A stretch of DNA of 64,000 nt, taken from the NCBI RefSeq assembly GCF_041075285.1, contig NZ_CP163512.1, forward strand, positions 2,728,001 to 2,792,000, given 5' to 3'. Source of the DNA: Providencia rettgeri. Its GTDB lineage: Bacteria; Pseudomonadota; Gammaproteobacteria; Enterobacterales; Enterobacteriaceae. This document shows positions 9,297 to 17,723 of this stretch, piece after piece (positions within the stretch are counted from its first letter, which is position 1; each line of letters starts with the position of its first letter). The notes beneath the pieces are model-generated. The model made no database searches and had not been told where the DNA came from. It saw only the letters and a program-made list of their open reading frames with translations. The position numbers were made by a program, and so were the translations under genes.

Positions 9297-11579
9297 CTAA
9301 TGCTTTAATTTTGCTGAGGCAATTGCGACCTGTCCTAATGCTAATCCACCATCCCCCATGGGAAATTGCCTTGCCGTTAATACCTCAAATTCATTTAACT
9401 TATTAATTAATAAATTTCGTAATAATTTATTGTGCATTACGCCCCCCGATAACACAATTTGCCCTATACCATAGTGTTGAGCACAGTTTCTAGCGAGTGC
9501 TGCAAACCCATCGGCTAATGCAACATGAAACGCATGGGCCCGTTGCGCTTTCGGTGCTTGATATGCAAGCCATTCACGCCAAAATGTTGATAAATCAAGG
9601 TGTTGTCCGACTAACGGCATGGTTACTGGGTGAGCCAAAACCTCAGAGCTCATCGCTAATGCTTCCAGCTGGCACGCCGCTTCGCCCTCCCAACTGGTTT
9701 GTGCCGTACAAATGCCAAGGGCAGCCGCGACTGCATCAAATAAGCGCCCAGTGGAGGATGCCATTGGGCAATTAATCCTTCGCTCGATAGCCTTTTCTAA
9801 CCCCTGCCAAGGAAGTTCAAGGAGTTGTGCTGCCTCTGTGTGTTGTTGCCAATCGGGAACAAACTGTAACCAGTGGGCAAGCAAGTTACGCCAAGGCTGT
9901 CTCGCAGCCATTTCACCACCAGGCAAGGCAACTGCGGGTAACCCTCCCAAATATTGACTGGATGCATAGTCCACCAGCAAACATTCTCCTCCCCAAAGAC
10001 GTTGAGCATCCCCATAACCTAATCCATCAAGGGCTAAGCCAATCACTTTATTGGTCGCTTGGGGTAATCCATGTTCTACCATTACTGCGGCAATATGAGC
10101 ATGATGGTGCTGGACTTGTATAAATGGAATATTCAACTGAGCAGATAGCTGCTTAGCAAAACGATGACTGACATAGTTTGGGTGCATATCCCCAACCAAC
10201 GCTGTTGGCGTAAAGCGATAAATTGATCCAAACAAATCGATGGCACTTTGGTATTGCTCAAAAATATCTAAGTCATCCAAATCACCAAGGTGCTGGCTTA
10301 ATACCGCGCTTTTATCACGCAGTAAGCAGAAGGTGTTTTTTAGATCTGCGCCCACCCCTAATATCGATGGTGAATTATCAAAACCCGCTGGCAAATCGAC
10401 AGAATCCGGTACATATCCACGAGCACGGCGCAACATTTCAGCTGCACCTTGGTGGTAGCGAACTAAAGAATCATCGGCACGTTGCACAATATCGCGATTA
10501 TGGGTTAGATAAAAATCGGCAATATTCGCTAAGTCTGCGAAAGCATTTTGCTCCGTGAGAACTGGCGGTTTCCCCGAGGCATTCCCTGATGTCATGATTA
10601 ACGGCCTTTTCACTTCCGCCATCAGTAAATGCTGTAAGGGATTTGAAGGCAGCATAATACCCAACTCAGTCAAATGAGGGGCGATAAGCGGACTCAATCC
10701 ACTGTTTTGCCACTGTTTAATTAATACAATTGGTGCTGCGGGGCTTTTTAATAGTGACGCTAACCCATCACTAATATGAACGCCTTGATTTTTTAACCAA
10801 TCTAAAGAGGGGAGCATCACGGCAAAAGGTTTTGTTGGACGATGTTTACGTATCCGTAACGCTTGCACCGCAAGATCATCCGTCGCATCACAGGCAAGAT
10901 GAAAACCGCCTAATCCTTTGATAGCGATAATTTTACCTGTTAATAAAGATTGCGATGCGCAAATTAATGCCTGCGCCTTTATCGCAACTCTCTGCCCTGT
11001 AGCATCACAAAACTTGATTTCTGGCCCACACACGGCGCACGCATTAGGCTGCGCATGGAAACGCCTATCTGCTGGGGATTGATATTCAGCCAAACACTCA
11101 GGACATAATGGAAAATCAGCCATCGCCGTATTTGGTCGGTCATAAGGCATATGGCGAATAATCGTAAACCGCGGACCACAATGCGTGCAATTGGCAAATG
11201 GATAGTGGAAACGACGGTTTGTCGGGTCAAAAAGTTCCTGCTGGCAAGCTTCACAGGTCGCTGCATCAGGGATCACTTGCGTATCCATCTTCCCTTCACC
11301 GCTACGGCGAATAGTAAATTCATTCGGCAAAATATCCCATTGGCATGGTTGTGATTGAATACTGTCAATGTGGGCTAATGGAGGGCAATGTTGCTGTAAT
11401 AATTGACTAAATTCCGCAACATTGGCATCGGCGAGTAAGCGGATCAGCACCCCTTCACCATCATTACACACATCGCCATTCAGTTGCTGTTGATGTGCCA
11501 ATTGCCAAACATAGGGACGAAAGCCAACCCCTTGCACTTTACCTTTAACCCGAAGCTGTATTCCGTTGCTCACTTGCAC
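9297..11579 (-). CDS. hypF: Carbamoyltransferase HypF
   Basis: HypF transfers carbamoyl from carbamoyl phosphate to HypE to make the cyanide ligands of the [NiFe] centre. The 760-residue protein has the full domain order: N-terminal acylphosphatase ([13 protein letters not shown], about 13-25), zinc-finger block (CEACQQE, CTHCGP, CPEC, CAVCGP, about 108-190), a YrdC-like domain, and a C-terminal Kae1-like domain with [10 protein letters not shown]. It reads in the same direction as hybO but is 600 nt upstream, so it probably has its own promoter. Confidence 0.97.
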   Translation of the reverse strand: MQVSNGIQLRVKGKVQGVGFRPYVWQLAHQQQLNGDVCNDGEGVLIRLLADANVAEFSQLLQQHCPPLAHIDSIQSQPCQWDILPNEFTIRRSGEGKMDTQVIPDAATCEACQQELFDPTNRRFHYPFANCTHCGPRFTIIRHMPYDRPNTAMADFPLCPECLAEYQSPADRRFHAQPNACAVCGPEIKFCDATGQRVAIKAQALICASQSLLTGKIIAIKGLGGFHLACDATDDLAVQALRIRKHRPTKPFAVMLPSLDWLKNQGVHISDGLASLLKSPAAPIVLIKQWQNSGLSPLIAPHLTELGIMLPSNPLQHLLMAEVKRPLIMTSGNASGKPPVLTEQNAFADLANIADFYLTHNRDIVQRADDSLVRYHQGAAEMLRRARGYVPDSVDLPAGFDNSPSILGVGADLKNTFCLLRDKSAVLSQHLGDLDDLDIFEQYQSAIDLFGSIYRFTPTALVGDMHPNYVSHRFAKQLSAQLNIPFIQVQHHHAHIAAVMVEHGLPQATNKVIGLALDGLGYGDAQRLWGGECLLVDYASSQYLGGLPAVALPGGEMAARQPWRNLLAHWLQFVPDWQQHTEAAQLLELPWQGLEKAIERRINCPMASSTGRLFDAVAAALGICTAQTSWEGEAACQLEALAMSSEVLAHPVTMPLVGQHLDLSTFWREWLAYQAPKAQRAHAFHVALADGFAALARNCAQHYGIGQIVLSGGVMHNKLLRNLLINKLNEFEVLTARQFPMGDGGLALGQVAIASAKLKH

Positions 11580-12026
11580 ACCCTCTTATTTCAATAGACG
11601 GTATTTTCCCGCTATCAAATAAAAAAAACTTCACTTGAGATCAAAAAAAGGTGGGATATACATAAGAAAATATGGGGAATTAAACCACCAAATTGGCTTA
11701 TTAATTTTATTTTAAATAAATACAGTTAATAGAAGTAATTATAGTAAATTTTATATTCAATTTAAATTATACTTTTAATCAACATCGCTGTTTTAATTAA
11801 AAAAAACAAAAGAGCCTATTATCATTTACTTTTCAAAAAAAATAATAACCAATTGTTATTATTAAATAAAATTTAAAAGTAATAAAATTAACCCTAAAGA
11901 ACGATAGCCACCTTATGCAAACAAAAGTAAACTCATTCATATATTAATTATTTAGCAACATATCAAATTAGATAACCATTCTTTAATACCAGTGTAAGAT
12001 CATTAATAATAAAAAGAGGTGCTATT
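11580..12026. other. AT-rich divergent promoter region, no gene seen
   Basis: This 447 bp gap separates hypF (minus) from the exported MBL-fold gene (plus), so it must hold both promoters. It is extremely AT-rich with long A and T runs. I see no open frame of note, no strong hairpin and no site I can assign with confidence. A TTGAGATCAA near 11634 resembles an FNR site but lacks the spacer. Confidence 0.5.
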
Positions 12027-12956
12027 TTGAAAATTAAATTACTGTCAGTCTCCCTATCTTTCGCGTTGGCATTATTCGGTTTAAACTCGTTAGCAAATGC
12101 CGATGAAATAATTACCCTTGGAACGAAAGGAGGCCCATCGATACTTAATGAAGCGCGATTACCCCAATCGACCGCATTGATTAAAGGGAACAAAACCTAT
12201 CTTTTTGACGCAGGGTACGGTGCAACTTTGCGTCTCGTGCAATCTAAAACTCCACTCAAAAATATTGATTCCATCTTTATAACCCACCTTCATAGTGACC
12301 ATGTTGCGGATTATCCGGCGTTACTACTCAATGCATGGAATAGCGGGCTTAATCACAATATTACGGTGTACGGTCCTGTAGGCACAGAAAGTATGACGAA
12401 AGGTGTCTGGGATACTTTTAAGCGAGATATTGATTTACGCGTTAAAGATGAAGGCAAGCCTGATTTACGCCATATGGTGACAGCAAAAGATATTTCTGAA
12501 GGTGTTGTTGTCGATAAAGACGGTGTTAAAATCAGCGCGTTATTTGTTCCTCATCCTCCCTTTAATTCCGATGAAGCCCTCGCCTATAAAATTCAGTCAT
12601 CAGGCAAAACCGTCGTGATTACGGGTGATATGATTGATAATAAACAAATTATTGAATTTTCGAAAAATGCTGATTATTTAATCAGTGAAGTGGTGCTCGT
12701 TTCTGGCGTTGAAAAGTTAGCGAAGCGAATTGGTAATGGCTCAACCCTCGCTAAAGCCATTATTTCTCATCACACGACTGCTGAAGAGGTGGGGAAAATT
12801 GCCAAAGAGGCTAATGTAAAACACCTGGTACTTACCCACCTTGTCCCTGCTGATGATCCGTCGATTACCGATGAGGTTTGGATCAAGGAAGTCAGAAAAC
12901 AATATGCCGGTCCTGTCACTGTGAGTAAGGACTTGCAACGTTTTGAATTAAAGTAA
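12027..12956 (+). CDS. Exported metallo-beta-lactamase-fold hydrolase
   Basis: Protein of 309 residues with a clear signal peptide (about 1-26, ending SLANA). The mature part is a metallo-beta-lactamase fold: HLHSDH at 87-92 provides the HxHxDH dinuclear zinc motif, GDM and the later SHHTTAEEVGKIA and LTHL segments supply the remaining ligands. The arrangement resembles the RNase Z / arylsulfatase-like branch of the superfamily rather than a beta-lactamase. Substrate unknown. A GAGG ribosome site precedes the ATG. It stands alone, divergent from hypF, and is followed by a terminator. Confidence 0.8.
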   Translation: MKIKLLSVSLSFALALFGLNSLANADEIITLGTKGGPSILNEARLPQSTALIKGNKTYLFDAGYGATLRLVQSKTPLKNIDSIFITHLHSDHVADYPALLLNAWNSGLNHNITVYGPVGTESMTKGVWDTFKRDIDLRVKDEGKPDLRHMVTAKDISEGVVVDKDGVKISALFVPHPPFNSDEALAYKIQSSGKTVVITGDMIDNKQIIEFSKNADYLISEVVLVSGVEKLAKRIGNGSTLAKAIISHHTTAEEVGKIAKEANVKHLVLTHLVPADDPSITDEVWIKEVRKQYAGPVTVSKDLQRFELK

Positions 12957-12969
12957 CTTCAGTAAAATA

Positions 12970-13014
12970 CCACTCTAAAAGAGGTGGCTTTAAATTGCCC
13001 CCCTATAAGGGGGC
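12970..13014 (+). terminator. Tandem hairpins after the MBL-fold gene
   Basis: Two stem-loops follow the stop codon at 12956. The first (12970-12987) is a bulged CCACTCT/AGAGGTGG stem; the second (12997-13014) is GCCCCC with GGGGGC around a TATAA loop, followed by a weak T-rich stretch. The second is the better terminator candidate. Confidence 0.6.
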
Positions 13015-13025
13015 TATATTCTTTA

Positions 13026-13198
13026 TTACTCCTCCAACAATTCTATTTGTTGGTCGAGCTCTTGATCAACTTTATCCTGATGCCTTACATTACGCCTAAT
13101 GATGGCTTCATTACCCCCCACCGTATCAGCAAAATATCCCCTAACCCAAAAATGATTACCCCAAATTTTATTGACCACTTCAGGGAAACGAACCCACC
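13026..13198 (-). pseudogene. C-terminal fragment of an IS200/IS605-family TnpA
   Basis: Reading the minus strand, the frame ending at the TAA at 13026 gives about 57 residues containing IWGNHFWVRGYFADTVGG followed by NEAIIRRNVRHQ, a typical C-terminal half of the Y1 HUH transposases of the IS200 group. The N-terminal half with the HUH motif is absent, and a stop lies just upstream near 13210. The fragment abuts the inovirus-like remnant on the other strand. It cannot encode an active transposase. Confidence 0.75.
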
Positions 13199-13564
13199 TT
13201 AACCGGTTACGTTATGCCTGGGCAAAAGAGCAAGTTAGTTCGGAACATCATCATTACCACTGTGTGTTAATCTTCAATAAAGACGCCCACTATGAACTAG
13301 GCGATTATGACCTCAATAAACCTACCCTTGCGTACAATGATAACATCCGCGTGGTACAGTGCGTTACAGCTCGAATTAGACCCTATCATAGATAAAGGAA
13401 CCTTAGTTGAATATCCTGACAACTGTGCGTATTGGTTAAACCAAAAATCCCCCACATTTGAAGCTGATTACGCTACATTAGTACAACGGATGAACTACTT
13501 AGCAAAAGACTACTCGAAGCACTATAGCGCTAATTCACGGAGTATAGGTTATAGCCAGAAATGA
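13199..13564 (+). pseudogene. Frameshifted remnant of an inovirus Gp2-like (YagK/YfjJ) gene, copy 1
   Basis: Frame 1 reads RLRYAWAKEQVSSEHHHYHC then LIFNKDAHYELGDYD, typical of the Gp2/YagK/YfjJ C-terminal domain of filamentous-phage-like elements. The frame is lost near 13340 and homology continues in frame 2 as LELDPIIDKGTLVEYPDN and MNYLAKDYSKHYSANSRS to the TGA at 13562-13564. The N-terminus is missing and replaced by the IS200 fragment. This is a dead gene: one truncation plus at least one frameshift. Confidence 0.7.
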
Positions 13565-13662
13565 CTGTGAGTAGGGCTAGCTGTTTGTAAAAACCCATTT
13601 ATCTATTTGATTTTACAATTACCGTTTAACTAGAGTGATTTAGACCCTACTAACGATACAGA

Positions 13663-13827
13663 GCATTAGTTAACTACCCTGAAAACTGTCGCTACTGCTT
13701 AAATCGAGATGTCTTATCCTTTACCGATGATTATAACGTGGTGATGGGACGACTAAATTATCTAGCCAATGACTATTATGAACATTACAGTTCCGATTAT
13801 AGTACGATAGGTCATAGTCAATACTAA
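13663..13827 (+). pseudogene. Second, shorter remnant of the same inovirus Gp2-like C-terminus
   Basis: The frame from 13663 to the TAA at 13825-13827 reads ALVNYPENCRYCLNRDVLSF then MGRLNYLANDYYEHYSSDYS, and ends IGHSQY. It parallels the end of copy 1 (LVEYPDNCAYWLNQKSPTF, MNYLAKDYSKHYSANSRS, IGYSQK) but is clearly a different copy. No start codon or upstream domain remains. Two tandem ends suggest either two successive integrations or a duplication followed by decay. Confidence 0.65.
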
Positions 13828-13932
13828 AAATAATTATAATGAATGGCATTCCCACAGTGCATTAAATCATCGTTCTTCACAGAAATATCATCAACGATAA
13901 ATAGATAAATAAGTCATGTAGCACACTGTAAA

Positions 13933-13966
13933 AGATAAGAGTTATCTTAATAGATAACTCTTATCT
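13933..13966 (-). terminator. Perfect 14-bp hairpin
   Basis: AGATAAGAGTTATC and GATAACTCTTATCT form a perfect 14-bp stem around a 6-nt TTAATA loop. It sits 24 nt past the stop of the minus-strand gene at 13991, so it may end that transcript, although the stem is AT-rich and the trailing U-run is poor on both strands. It could also mark an element boundary. Confidence 0.45.
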
Positions 13967-13990
13967 TGAAGATCTAAAATAATTTGCTTT

Positions 13991-14413
13991 TTAGGCGAAC
14001 AACCCGATCATTCCAAAGAAATTTTCTTGGTTAAATTCAATGCGTTGGGTTGAGTTTTTATCGACCTCATATGCGATCGTCCAACCATTAAACTTACTAA
14101 CTCCATCTTTCCAATGTAATGAAAACTTTGAAGATTTCAGAGAACTATCTGGATTAAATATGGATACATTTAAGCATCCTTTAATCCCAAAATAATAAAG
14201 TCCTTCAGGAATAATCTCTAAAGTTTTCTTAATATTTGAAAGATGTAAGGATGATACTTCAATACCTACCCCATCAGTATAAATTCTCGTTGATTTTAAT
14301 TTAACTATTATAGATGAGCCATCAAACCAACTTTTAATTTCGTGAAGCAATAGTTCAGTATCTCTTTGAAACTCAAAAACATCCTTCTTGAAAGCATCTT
14401 CACTAGCTTGCAT
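13991..14413 (-). CDS. Unknown protein, N-terminus probably frameshifted
   Basis: I do not recognise this 140-residue protein. It has no signal peptide or membrane helix; residues 1-30 look helical (ASEDAFKKDVFEFQRDTELL) and the rest beta-rich. The only ATG at 14411-14413 lacks a good ribosome site. Just upstream, plus-strand 14414-14450 holds a T6/A6 run; restoring one A would join a continuation DDFLKKVDENAKAM to the frame, so the true N-terminus may have been lost by a one-base deletion. Its place beside hcp and a Sel1-repeat gene suggests a secretion-associated or immunity role, but that is only context. Confidence 0.45.
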   Translation of the reverse strand: MQASEDAFKKDVFEFQRDTELLLHEIKSWFDGSSIIVKLKSTRIYTDGVGIEVSSLHLSNIKKTLEIIPEGLYYFGIKGCLNVSIFNPDSSLKSSKFSLHWKDGVSKFNGWTIAYEVDKNSTQRIEFNQENFFGMIGLFA

Positions 14414-14558
14414 AGCTTTAGCATTTTCATCTACTTTTTTAAAAAATCATCTTTTACTTACATATATATCCTTTTAAATAATCATGTAAATAGTGCGTTT
14501 ACGCTACCAATCAATTCAACTTAGATAAACACAAAAAAATAATCTATTTGAATTCACT

Positions 14559-15245
14559 CTAATATTTTCTCTCTAGCAAATTTAATCTAAACTTAGCAAT
14601 TTCTAGCCCTAGTTTACTTGCTTTATTATACCATTCTTTAGCTTTATTAATATCCATAGGAACTCCTAATCCTTTTTCGTATAAATATCCGATATTATAC
14701 ATAGCTCCCGCATTATTTTTCGCTGCTGACTTCAAATACCATTCCATTGCTTTTCTATAATTAATGTCAACACCTAGTCCATTCTGATATAAATACCCAA
14801 TATTATTGGATGCCTTTTCGTATCCATTCTTATCAGACTTTTTATACCATTCCATTGCTTTTTTGTAATCTTGCTTTACTCCAAAACCATAGTCATACAA
14901 TGAGCCAATATTATTTTGAGCTAAACCATTAGATTGCTTTGATGCTTTTAAGTACCAACTCATAGCTTCATCATAACTTTTTTCTACTCCCAGGCCTTCT
15001 TCATAAAGAAATCCAATATATGCAGTGGCATCTGAATTATCATTTTCAGATGAATATAAATAATACCTTTTAGCGTCAAAATAATTTTTATCATTAAAAA
15101 AAATATTTGCCATGCTAAATTGAAAGCTGGCAATAGAGTGTTTTAATATTTTAAAATTCATACTCTCATTTGAAGAGTAGGCTCTGAAATTAAAACCTAG
15201 CACTGACATTAAGGTCATGGCTAAAAATATTTTTTTATGAAACAT
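14559..15245 (-). CDS. Secreted Sel1-repeat protein
   Basis: Protein of 228 residues with a signal peptide (MFHKKIFLAMTLMSVLGFNF...) and four or five Sel1-like repeats of about 36 residues, recognised by the recurring GxGVxxDYxKAMEWYxKSA pattern (e.g. YDYGFGVKQDYKKAMEWYKK, YQNGLGVDINYRKAMEWYLK). Such solenoids mediate protein contacts in the periplasm and are often immunity or adaptor proteins next to secreted toxins. It is divergent from hcp, 100 nt away. Function unknown beyond the fold. Confidence 0.8.
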   Translation of the reverse strand: MFHKKIFLAMTLMSVLGFNFRAYSSNESMNFKILKHSIASFQFSMANIFFNDKNYFDAKRYYLYSSENDNSDATAYIGFLYEEGLGVEKSYDEAMSWYLKASKQSNGLAQNNIGSLYDYGFGVKQDYKKAMEWYKKSDKNGYEKASNNIGYLYQNGLGVDINYRKAMEWYLKSAAKNNAGAMYNIGYLYEKGLGVPMDINKAKEWYNKASKLGLEIAKFRLNLLERKY

Positions 15246-15346
15246 AACACCACCCAGCCTAGTAATAAAATTTGATTTATCTTATATATTCACGCTAAGA
15301 TACTCAACAATATTTTTAACATGCCAACAAAAAAATATAGGAAAAT

Positions 15347-15814
15347 ATGAGCAACTTAATATATTTATCAATTGAAGGTGAAAAACAAGGTTTAATATCA
15401 AAAGGATGCGGAACTATTGACTCGATAGGAAACAGATACCAACAAGGAAAAGAAGACCAAATTTTTGTGATTGAATATAATAGTTCAATTACAAGAGGAC
15501 AAAATTTATCCCATCAACCCATCGAATTTATTAAATGTATCGATAAATCATCACCACTATTATTGAGCTCCATATCTAATAATGAAGTTCTTAAGTTAAC
15601 ATTCGATTTTTACCGAACATCACAGCATGGAAAACTTGAGCAATATTATTCTATTATGTTAAATAAAGCATCTATTGTTGACTATTCGACTCGCTACCCT
15701 CATTGTATAAACAACAATGAATCTCAACCAGAAGAATCTATACTCGTTCAATATAGAGATATAACTTGTAGTCACCATACGGCAGGGACATCTGGTTATA
15801 GCATAGCAAATTAA
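15347..15814 (+). CDS. hcp: Orphan Hcp-family type VI secretion tube protein
   Basis: At 155 residues it fits the Hcp family: it begins MSNLIYLSIEGEKQG, and contains ITRGQNLSHQPIEFIK, IDKSSPLLLSSISNNE, LTFDFYR and the C-terminal YRDITCSHHTAGTSGYS. Hcp hexamers form the inner tube of the T6SS and carry small effectors. No structural T6SS genes occur in this window, so this is an orphan copy that would depend on a system elsewhere. An AGGA site precedes the ATG. The convergent neighbour overlaps its last bases. Confidence 0.92.
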   Translation: MSNLIYLSIEGEKQGLISKGCGTIDSIGNRYQQGKEDQIFVIEYNSSITRGQNLSHQPIEFIKCIDKSSPLLLSSISNNEVLKLTFDFYRTSQHGKLEQYYSIMLNKASIVDYSTRYPHCINNNESQPEESILVQYRDITCSHHTAGTSGYSIAN

Positions 15815-16623
15815 TTATTTTTTAGGTACTTAAAGGCCTGTAATAGTTCATAACTATCATGCAAGCCTTTACTTCCTAGAATAGTTAGTATTGGGCTTAC
15901 TTCCTTCTCAAAAAAGAAATAAGTTAAAGATAATTTTTCCTTATCTAACCGGCTATATAAATCTGGGCTGATAACTTTTAGTCTTTTCGATGCTCCATCT
16001 AACTTCTCTATTATCCCATAAGAGCTTGTTAATATTAAAAACAAATCAACATACCCTTTTGACAAAGATGGCTTTGTTTTTAACTTTTCTTTTCGTTTGA
16101 AAATATTCAAATTAAAAAATGCTCTTCTAGCAATTAAATATATCAAAGCTGATATTATCATTTTTTTAACTATAGAATTTTCAACCATAGAGGGAATTTC
16201 ATTTGCTAATTTAAAATATGCGAATTCATTAAACCGCTCTCTTCCTATATCGTTATTTACTATATTTTCATTTTTTACCAAAAATTTATTTAAAGATTCA
16301 ATTTGACTTTTATCCAAGTTTTCATAGATATATTCTGAAATTATGCTTGCTGCAACTTCAATTATTTCAAATGGATTTTTAGCATAAAACAAAAGATGTA
16401 TAGCCTCAGCATCTCTATCAAAAATAGGGTTATACCTTGTTGTTGTTGATAATTTACTATGCAACCATGCTTTAGATAATCGCTCCAAACCCAACCCAAC
16501 ATTTTCGACTAACCCAGTCACACCATCAATAGCTTGATCCCTCACTGATAACGCCATCTCTTCAATTGATTTATTCTTTACGTTTTCATACCCTCGACGT
16601 AAGGATCTAGACAGAGCACGCAT
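15811..16623 (-). CDS. Unknown protein, probably 5'-truncated; candidate T6SS-associated effector
   Basis: I do not recognise this 270-residue protein. A central hydrophobic segment (KKMIISALIYLIARRAF) could be a membrane helix; the rest is mainly helical and Lys-rich. The reading frame stays open 18 codons upstream of the only ATG, to a TGA at 16678-16680, and this part reads like protein (FLKDGERPFQLEMRAL). That suggests the gene once began further upstream and has lost its 5' end. It converges on hcp and overlaps its last 4 nt. A role as a cargo effector or remnant is inference from location. Confidence 0.5.
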   Translation of the reverse strand: MRALSRSLRRGYENVKNKSIEEMALSVRDQAIDGVTGLVENVGLGLERLSKAWLHSKLSTTTRYNPIFDRDAEAIHLLFYAKNPFEIIEVAASIISEYIYENLDKSQIESLNKFLVKNENIVNNDIGRERFNEFAYFKLANEIPSMVENSIVKKMIISALIYLIARRAFFNLNIFKRKEKLKTKPSLSKGYVDLFLILTSSYGIIEKLDGASKRLKVISPDLYSRLDKEKLSLTYFFFEKEVSPILTILGSKGLHDSYELLQAFKYLKNN

Positions 16624-16784
16624 TTCTAATTGAAATGGTCGCTCTCCATCTTTTAAGAACTCGCCTTCAGGTGAACATCACTGCTTTCCTAACGATAAGC
16701 GTAAAAATTGATATTTAAAATGTAAAAATAAAATATTCACAACAAATTAAGTTGTGAGTTAACACGAAAAATATTGAGGTTAAA

Positions 16785-17180
16785 ATGAAAAAAATCATGT
16801 TACTGATAATCAGTGTACTAGTGTCTTTTAATGTCTTCGCGAATACCGTGATATATCTAGACCCATTAAATATCGACGCATTGGGCATCCACACTAAACC
16901 CGTTCCCCATAACGCACGCTTGATCGATAAACTGAATGATCACACTCTACTGATTACTGACGATAATGTACTAACTGATCCACAGTATGGCGTAGAATTT
17001 ATCAATGACTATCGGGTCGTCAATACAAAAACGAATAAAAGCCAATACATTTATTTGGATTACAATACGGGCATTGTCAATCTATCCAAAAATGATGCAG
17101 GTGTACTGGTAATTTCTAGGGAAGACGAAACGGATCGGATTATGTCTACTGAAGAAGTCAGCGTGGATGTATTGAATTAG
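16785..17180 (+). CDS. Small predicted exported protein, unknown function
   Basis: 131 residues with a convincing signal peptide (MKKIMLLIISVLVSFNVFA, cleavage after FA near 19-20). The mature part is acidic, with no cysteines and no motif I can name. A GAGG ribosome site precedes the ATG. It is the last gene of the accessory patch before the tRNA gene. Base composition is AT-rich like its neighbours to the left. Confidence 0.6.
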   Translation: MKKIMLLIISVLVSFNVFANTVIYLDPLNIDALGIHTKPVPHNARLIDKLNDHTLLITDDNVLTDPQYGVEFINDYRVVNTKTNKSQYIYLDYNTGIVNLSKNDAGVLVISREDETDRIMSTEEVSVDVLN

Positions 17181-17251
17181 ATAACTTGAGCCATTCTGAC
17201 CCAAAACCTTACCTGACCCATTACCTGACCCAAAATCAAGCAAAAACAAAA

Positions 17252-17280
17252 AGGCGTTAGATGAAAATCACCTAACGCCT
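17252..17280 (-). terminator. Intrinsic terminator of the tRNA gene
   Basis: AGGCGTTAG (17252-17260) pairs with CTAACGCCT (17272-17280) around an 11-nt loop. On the minus strand it is followed by TTTTTGTTTTTG, so it ends transcription of the tRNA. Confidence 0.85.
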
Positions 17281-17289
17281 TGATAAATT

Positions 17290-17366
17290 TGGTGGCCCCT
17301 ACTGGACTTGAACCAGTGACCAATCGATTATGAGTCGACTGCTCTAACCAACTGAGCTAAGGGGCC
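17290..17366 (-). tRNA. tRNA-Ile2 (anticodon CAU)
   Basis: The minus strand gives a full cloverleaf of 77 nt with encoded CCA. The acceptor stem is GGCCCCT/AGGGGCC, the D arm is AGCTCAGTTGGTTAGAGC, the anticodon loop CTCATAA shows CAT, and the T arm is CTGGTTCAAGTCCAG. The acceptor sequence and loop match E. coli ileX (tRNA-Ile2, whose C34 becomes lysidine to read AUA) rather than elongator or initiator tRNA-Met. An automated scan may label it Met because of the anticodon. A TATAAT (plus 17379-17384) provides the -10 box. Confidence 0.93.
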
Positions 17367-17723
17367 GAAGTGGGATGGATTATACGTGCAGTTTTATCGT
17401 AGGTCTAGTGTTTCAAAACCGTATGGTGAAATTGTGTGCAAAGTCGTTATCGAACTTATATTTCAATGCAATAGAATTCACTCAGCTTATTAATCAACTC
17501 TTGATATTGCCTTTTTGCCAGTGATTGCCAAATTTGCTTATTTTGATTTTTATCTATTTTATTTGTATTTTTTCTGCCCTATAGCAAATTTTCCCTATAA
17601 ACCCTCACATAACAGCAATCCATTTTATTAAACATCCTTTATCCAAATAATTGATATAGAACAATAATTTTATAATCTAGATCTCACAATATGACCTATA
17701 GATAATTCGCATATAGGACAAAG
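17367..17723. other. Intergenic promoter region between tRNA-Ile2 and the dehydrogenase gene
   Basis: The left end contains the minus-strand tRNA promoter (TATAAT at 17379-17384, followed by a GC-rich discriminator). The remainder is AT-rich and should hold the plus-strand promoter for the gene at 17724. I see no other feature. Confidence 0.5.

Noticed and set aside
11600..11650. FNR-like site near hypF
   Set aside because: TTGAGATCAA lacks the 4-nt spacer between half-sites, so it is not a credible FNR box.
12027..12956. Classification as a beta-lactamase
   Set aside because: The fold and HxHxDH motif are shared by many hydrolases and the rest resembles RNase Z/arylsulfatase-like members, so antibiotic hydrolysis is not supported.
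17290..17366. Elongator tRNA-Met
   Set aside because: Anticodon CAT alone would allow it, but the GGCCCCT acceptor stem and arm sequences match tRNA-Ile2 (ileX), not metT.
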